DNA of 9,461 nt from Treponema sp. UBA2869 (GTDB lineage Bacteria; Spirochaetota; Spirochaetia; Treponematales; Treponemataceae), in the NCBI GenBank assembly GCA_002350445.1, contig DEEV01000124.1, positions 27,024 to 36,484 of the forward strand. Reading direction: 5' to 3'. Positions 6,609 through 9,461 of this stretch are shown piece by piece (position 1 is the first letter of the stretch; each line of letters begins with the position of its first letter). A model generated the notes under the pieces. It did not search any database, was not told where the DNA came from, and was given only the letters and a program-made list of their open reading frames with translations. A program made the translations under genes and the position numbers.

Positions 6609-8159
6609 ATGAAAAGTATTGTAATTTTTTTTGACGATAAAAATCCGAAATATAAAAACGAAAAGATTTTTAATGGAAAATCTGCGCTGGAAGAATCTGT
6701 CGTATGGGCAGAAAATTTGTGCAAAAAAGGACTGGTTTCTAAAGCAGTTACCATTTCTGGCGCTGATTCTGTGAGCGAACTTTTTGGCAAAATGAGTTCT
6801 CTTTGTATAGAAGAATCTGCTGATTTTGCTGTTTTTGCATGGAACGATCTTCCATTTTTAAACGAAGCCCTTACACAAGAGCTTATAAATACTCATCTTG
6901 AATATAAAGCTGAATATACTTTTGCAGACGGTTATCCATATGGATTTGCGCCGGAAATTATTGATGCAGGCGTTCTTAAAATCCTTTACGAACTTTCAAA
7001 AGCAAATTTCAGTGAAGAAGGAAAGAAAAAAGTTTGCCGGGAAAGCCTTTATAATTTTATAAAACAGGATATAAATTCTTTCGAAGTTGAAACCGTAATT
7101 GCCGATGATGACTGGCGCCTTTTCAGGTTCAGTTTTGATTGCGGTTCAAAAGAACATTTTACAGCATGTAAAAATCTTCTTCCGCTTCTGGCCGGCAAAG
7201 AAAAACTTAGCGTAAATGAAATTTCAAAAATTGCTTCAAAAGCAAGCGGAATTCTTAAAACTGTTCCGGCTTTTTACAATATCCAGATTTCCGATTTTGT
7301 TTCTTCTGATTGTATTTACTCGCCTTATTGTGCAGAGTATTCAAAAAAATATAATCTTGATGCATTAAAATCAAAAAACTTTATGCCTTATGACAAGTTT
7401 GCAATGCTCGTAGATAAGGCTGCAAATTTCAGTGAAAATGCAGTAATTGGACTATCGCTGTGGGGCGAAGCTTTATCTAACCCGGACTGCCTTAAAATGA
7501 TTGAAAAAGTCCTTTCGTATAAAGGACTCTCTGTGTTTATAGAAACCGACGGCCTTTTTGTTACGGATGATTTTTGTGCAGAACTTCAAAATATTCAGAA
7601 TAAAGCAGAAGAAAGGACAAACGGCTGGGCAAAAATAATGATTGCAGTTCAAATTGATGCATTTTCTGATGCAGTTTACAAATCAATTCATAAAAACTGC
7701 AGGGATGATGCTTTTGGTGCCGCAGTTGCTTCTGTTTCAAAACTTTGCGGAGCAATTGGTGCAAATGTTTACCCTCAGTTTGTAAGAATGAATCAGAATG
7801 AAGATGAACTTGAAGGCTTTTTCAGATATTGGAATGAAAAATCAAATGCTTCCGGTGGAAATCTTATAATTCAGAAATATGATGATTTTGCAGGACTTTT
7901 GCCGGAATGTAAGCCCGCGGATTTATCCCCTTTGGAACGCAACGTGTGCTGGCATCTTAGACGCGATATGAACATACTTTTGAATGGAGATGTAACGCTT
8001 TGCAAAACCTGTTTGTTTGAAGAAATAAAAGGTAATGCTTTTGAAAATTCTCTTGAAGAAATCTGGCAGAATATGGATGATGCATTAAATCATCATATTA
8101 GTGAAAACTATTGTGAAAAATGCAGGAAATGTGATGAATACTATACCTATAACTTTTGA
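6609..8159 (+). CDS. Spiro-SPASM family protein: SpsF-like domain, degenerate radical-SAM-like region and SPASM cluster
   Basis: A 516-aa protein of the spirochaete 'spiro-SPASM' type. Residues 1-205 look like a degenerate nucleotidyltransferase (SpsF/IspD-like) fold: IFNGKSALEE (20-29), WNDLPFL (78-84), YPYGFAPEIIDAGVL (about 109-123) and DDDWRLFRFSFD (166-177). The nucleotide-binding RLPGK loop is missing. Residues about 225-430 resemble a radical-SAM barrel, with LSLWGEAL (G286-E287) and IETDGLFVT (about 311-319), but instead of CX3CX2C only C235 and C241 occur, as DCIYSPYC. The C-terminus is SPASM-like: C447, NGDVTLCKTC (C465, C468) and CEKCRKC (C502, C505, C508), suitable for an iron-sulfur cluster. 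ATG 6609 is chosen over TTG 6591 and GTG 6606 because MKSIVIF matches a typical first beta strand; no clear ribosome-binding site is visible. It overlaps the next gene by 26 bases. Function unknown; the neighbours suggest glycan synthesis. Confidence 0.85.
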   Translation: MKSIVIFFDDKNPKYKNEKIFNGKSALEESVVWAENLCKKGLVSKAVTISGADSVSELFGKMSSLCIEESADFAVFAWNDLPFLNEALTQELINTHLEYKAEYTFADGYPYGFAPEIIDAGVLKILYELSKANFSEEGKKKVCRESLYNFIKQDINSFEVETVIADDDWRLFRFSFDCGSKEHFTACKNLLPLLAGKEKLSVNEISKIASKASGILKTVPAFYNIQISDFVSSDCIYSPYCAEYSKKYNLDALKSKNFMPYDKFAMLVDKAANFSENAVIGLSLWGEALSNPDCLKMIEKVLSYKGLSVFIETDGLFVTDDFCAELQNIQNKAEERTNGWAKIMIAVQIDAFSDAVYKSIHKNCRDDAFGAAVASVSKLCGAIGANVYPQFVRMNQNEDELEGFFRYWNEKSNASGGNLIIQKYDDFAGLLPECKPADLSPLERNVCWHLRRDMNILLNGDVTLCKTCLFEEIKGNAFENSLEEIWQNMDDALNHHISENYCEKCRKCDEYYTYNF

Positions 8160-9093
8160 TGAACATCAGATAAACCGAACCGTAATAGGCGGAAAGAAAA
8201 ATGATTCTGCCAATGCGCTTAATATTTCGGTAATTCTCCTGAATAGCCGCGGAACTCAGTTTAAACAGAATGTGTTCGAAAATCTTCTTGCCTGCAATTT
8301 TGATTCAATTGTTTCCGTTGAGCATGATGCAAAGAATTTTTCTATAGATGATATGGCGTCAAAATTCCCGGAGATAAAATTTATTGTGCCTTTAGAAAAA
8401 ACGACGGATGGGGAACTTATAAATATTGCAATGAGCGAAGTTTCGTCGGAATTTGTTCTTGTTTTAAGAGACAGTCTTTATATTCCGTCCGGAATAATTC
8501 TTCCACATTTTGCAGAACGTCTTACAAAAGAAAATATTTTTTGCCTGGTTCCGCGCCTTGTTGATTCTTCAAAGTCTGGACTTTTGTGCCAGTTTACGCC
8601 GGGAGCAGAAAAAACTCGTTTTGTAATTGATTCATCTTCCGTTATTACAGATGGAGCAAAAACGCTTTATCCGTACGACAATATTGCAATTTACAACCGG
8701 CAGAAATTTATTTCGCTTGGTGGTTTTGACTGGACTATAAAATCTTCATACTGGCAGACACTTGATTTAGCATTGCGTTCATGGCTTTGGGGTGAACAGA
8801 CAAAACTTACATCAATACTTCAGTTTGCATATCAGGATGAACTTCCTATTGAAGATAAAACTATAAATCTTGATTATCTTCGATATTATCTTAAAAATGA
8901 GCTTCCAAAACTTAAAATGGAAACCGGCATAATAAAATCTTCTTCCTTTTTTGTTTTTTATGGACGTTCATCGTGCGGTTATATAGAAGCCCGCCGCCAG
9001 TTTAAAGAGGCAAGAAACTGGGTTTCAAAAAATAAGTACCGGTTTAAGATGGATTTACAGACATTTATTGAAACCTGGAATAAAGGTGAATAA
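8134..9093 (+). CDS. Divergent family-2-like glycosyltransferase (GT-A fold)
   Basis: A 319-aa protein with features of family 2 glycosyltransferases. The first strand is NISVILLNSRG (30-40). A central segment runs NIAMSEVSSEFVLVLRDSLY (97-116), where family 2 enzymes have a helix followed by an aspartate-rich metal site. SLGGFDWTIKSSYWQTLDLA (194-213), followed by LRSW, mirrors the usual GGFDE...W-E-D-x-D-L-x-x-R signature. Two expected acidic positions differ: the metal site reads LRDS rather than a DxD, and the ED before DL is replaced by QT. No signal peptide or membrane helix is seen, so it is cytoplasmic. ATG 8134 is preferred because AGGA lies 6 bases upstream, inside the Cys codons of the preceding gene; an in-frame GTG at 8101 would add 11 residues without such a site. 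Its TAA overlaps the next ATG. Sugar donor and acceptor are unknown. Confidence 0.75.
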   Translation: MNTIPITFDEHQINRTVIGGKKNDSANALNISVILLNSRGTQFKQNVFENLLACNFDSIVSVEHDAKNFSIDDMASKFPEIKFIVPLEKTTDGELINIAMSEVSSEFVLVLRDSLYIPSGIILPHFAERLTKENIFCLVPRLVDSSKSGLLCQFTPGAEKTRFVIDSSSVITDGAKTLYPYDNIAIYNRQKFISLGGFDWTIKSSYWQTLDLALRSWLWGEQTKLTSILQFAYQDELPIEDKTINLDYLRYYLKNELPKLKMETGIIKSSSFFVFYGRSSCGYIEARRQFKEARNWVSKNKYRFKMDLQTFIETWNKGE

Positions 9094-9461
9094 TGAAAAC
9101 TAATAGAGCCGTTATTGTTCAATGCAGATTATCTTCTACAAGATTGCCCGGAAAAGCACTTTTAGATTTGGGTGGAAAGCCTGTGCTTGCGTGGGTGCTT
9201 AATTCAATGCATAAAGTCCGTGCAGACCGGTATTTTGTTGCAACAGATAAAGATTCTTTTGAAAAAATTAAGCCGGTTTGCGAGCAGCATGGTTTTGAAT
9301 GTTTTGCGGGAAGTCTTGAAGATGTCTTAAAACGCTTTTGTGATTTGCTTTCTACAATTAATGTAAAAACTGTAATCAGGGCAACAGCAGATAATCCGTT
9401 TTTGTTTTATGAAGCGGCTAGTGATTCTGTAAAAGTCTTTGAAGAAAAAAATAAAGACGGA
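9093..9461 (+). CDS. SpsF-type cytidylyltransferase, cut by the right edge
   Basis: The first 123 codons are present, starting at an ATG that shares one base with the previous stop (TAATG) and has AAAGGTG about 7 bases upstream, so translation is probably coupled. The protein shows the nucleotide-binding signature QCRLSSTRLPGK (10-21, canonical form QAR-x-x-S-x-RLPGK), then LDLGGKPVLAWVL, then FAGSLEDVLKRFCDLL, and RATADNPFL (96-104), whose Asp100 corresponds to the metal-binding Asp of SpsF and CMP-sugar synthetases. Family members activate acidic or amino sugars with CTP or a related nucleotide for surface polysaccharide or glycoprotein synthesis; the substrate cannot be read from the sequence. 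The C-terminal half, with the substrate-binding region, lies outside the window. Probably annotated as spsF-like or as an acylneuraminate cytidylyltransferase family protein. Confidence 0.9.
   Translation, partial: MKTNRAVIVQCRLSSTRLPGKALLDLGGKPVLAWVLNSMHKVRADRYFVATDKDSFEKIKPVCEQHGFECFAGSLEDVLKRFCDLLSTINVKTVIRATADNPFLFYEAASDSVKVFEEKNKDG

Noticed and set aside
6530..6790. An 86-codon minus-strand open frame running across the start of the spiro-SPASM gene
   Set aside because: It lies antisense to the spiro-SPASM N-terminus, covers the divergent promoter region, and shows no domain.
8101..8133. GTG at 8101 as the glycosyltransferase start
   Set aside because: It would enlarge the overlap with the spiro-SPASM gene and has no good ribosome-binding site, whereas ATG 8134 has AGGA 6 bases upstream.
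1..9461. tRNA or rRNA genes, CRISPR arrays, insertion sequences, phage or attachment sites
   Set aside because: Reading both strands showed no tRNA-like folds, regular direct repeats with spacers, transposase motifs or terminal inverted repeats; nearly all bases fall in the genes listed.

Overview
The window looks like chromosomal DNA from a low-G+C spirochaete, most likely a Treponema. This rests on three things: AT-rich coding, a gene of the spirochaete-restricted 'spiro-SPASM' type, and the envelope TPR proteins beside it. I recognise the families from the sequence alone; no database search was possible. Coding density is very high and no stretch over 300 bases lacks a gene. I see no tRNA, rRNA, CRISPR array, insertion sequence or convincing intrinsic terminator.

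Layout from left to right. (1) Bases 1-101 hold the start of a minus-strand gene for a membrane-anchored protein that runs off the left edge. (2) A 118-bp divergent intergenic region carries overlapping back-to-back promoter-like sequences. (3) Two plus-strand TPR genes (220-1362 and 1372-3168) form a tight pair. The first encodes a secreted TPR/coiled-coil protein. The second encodes a single-pass membrane protein with a Lys/Glu-rich stalk and about 12 TPR units. (4) A minus-strand operon read right to left, xseA - xseB - mutL (6526 to 3165), encodes both exonuclease VII subunits and the mismatch-repair protein MutL. The mutL stop codon overlaps the stop of the second TPR gene in a shared CTAG. 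(5) A short divergent region (6527-6608) leads into a plus-strand operon with overlapping genes: a spiro-SPASM protein, a divergent family-2-like glycosyltransferase, and an SpsF-type cytidylyltransferase cut by the right edge.

How they work together. The xseA-xseB-mutL operon is a coherent DNA-repair unit: MutL has a recognisable (slightly altered) endonuclease motif, and exonuclease VII is a known excision nuclease in mismatch repair. The TPR pair probably builds or scaffolds something in the periplasm. Both proteins carry a short Trp-centred motif, five copies in one and one in the other, which suggests a common partner. The right-hand operon is probably a surface-glycan or sugar-modification pathway. 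Its first protein is the most unusual gene here: an SpsF-like nucleotidyltransferase-fold domain without the nucleotide-binding loop, then a radical-SAM-like region without the CX3CX2C cluster motif, then a SPASM Cys cluster that is kept.
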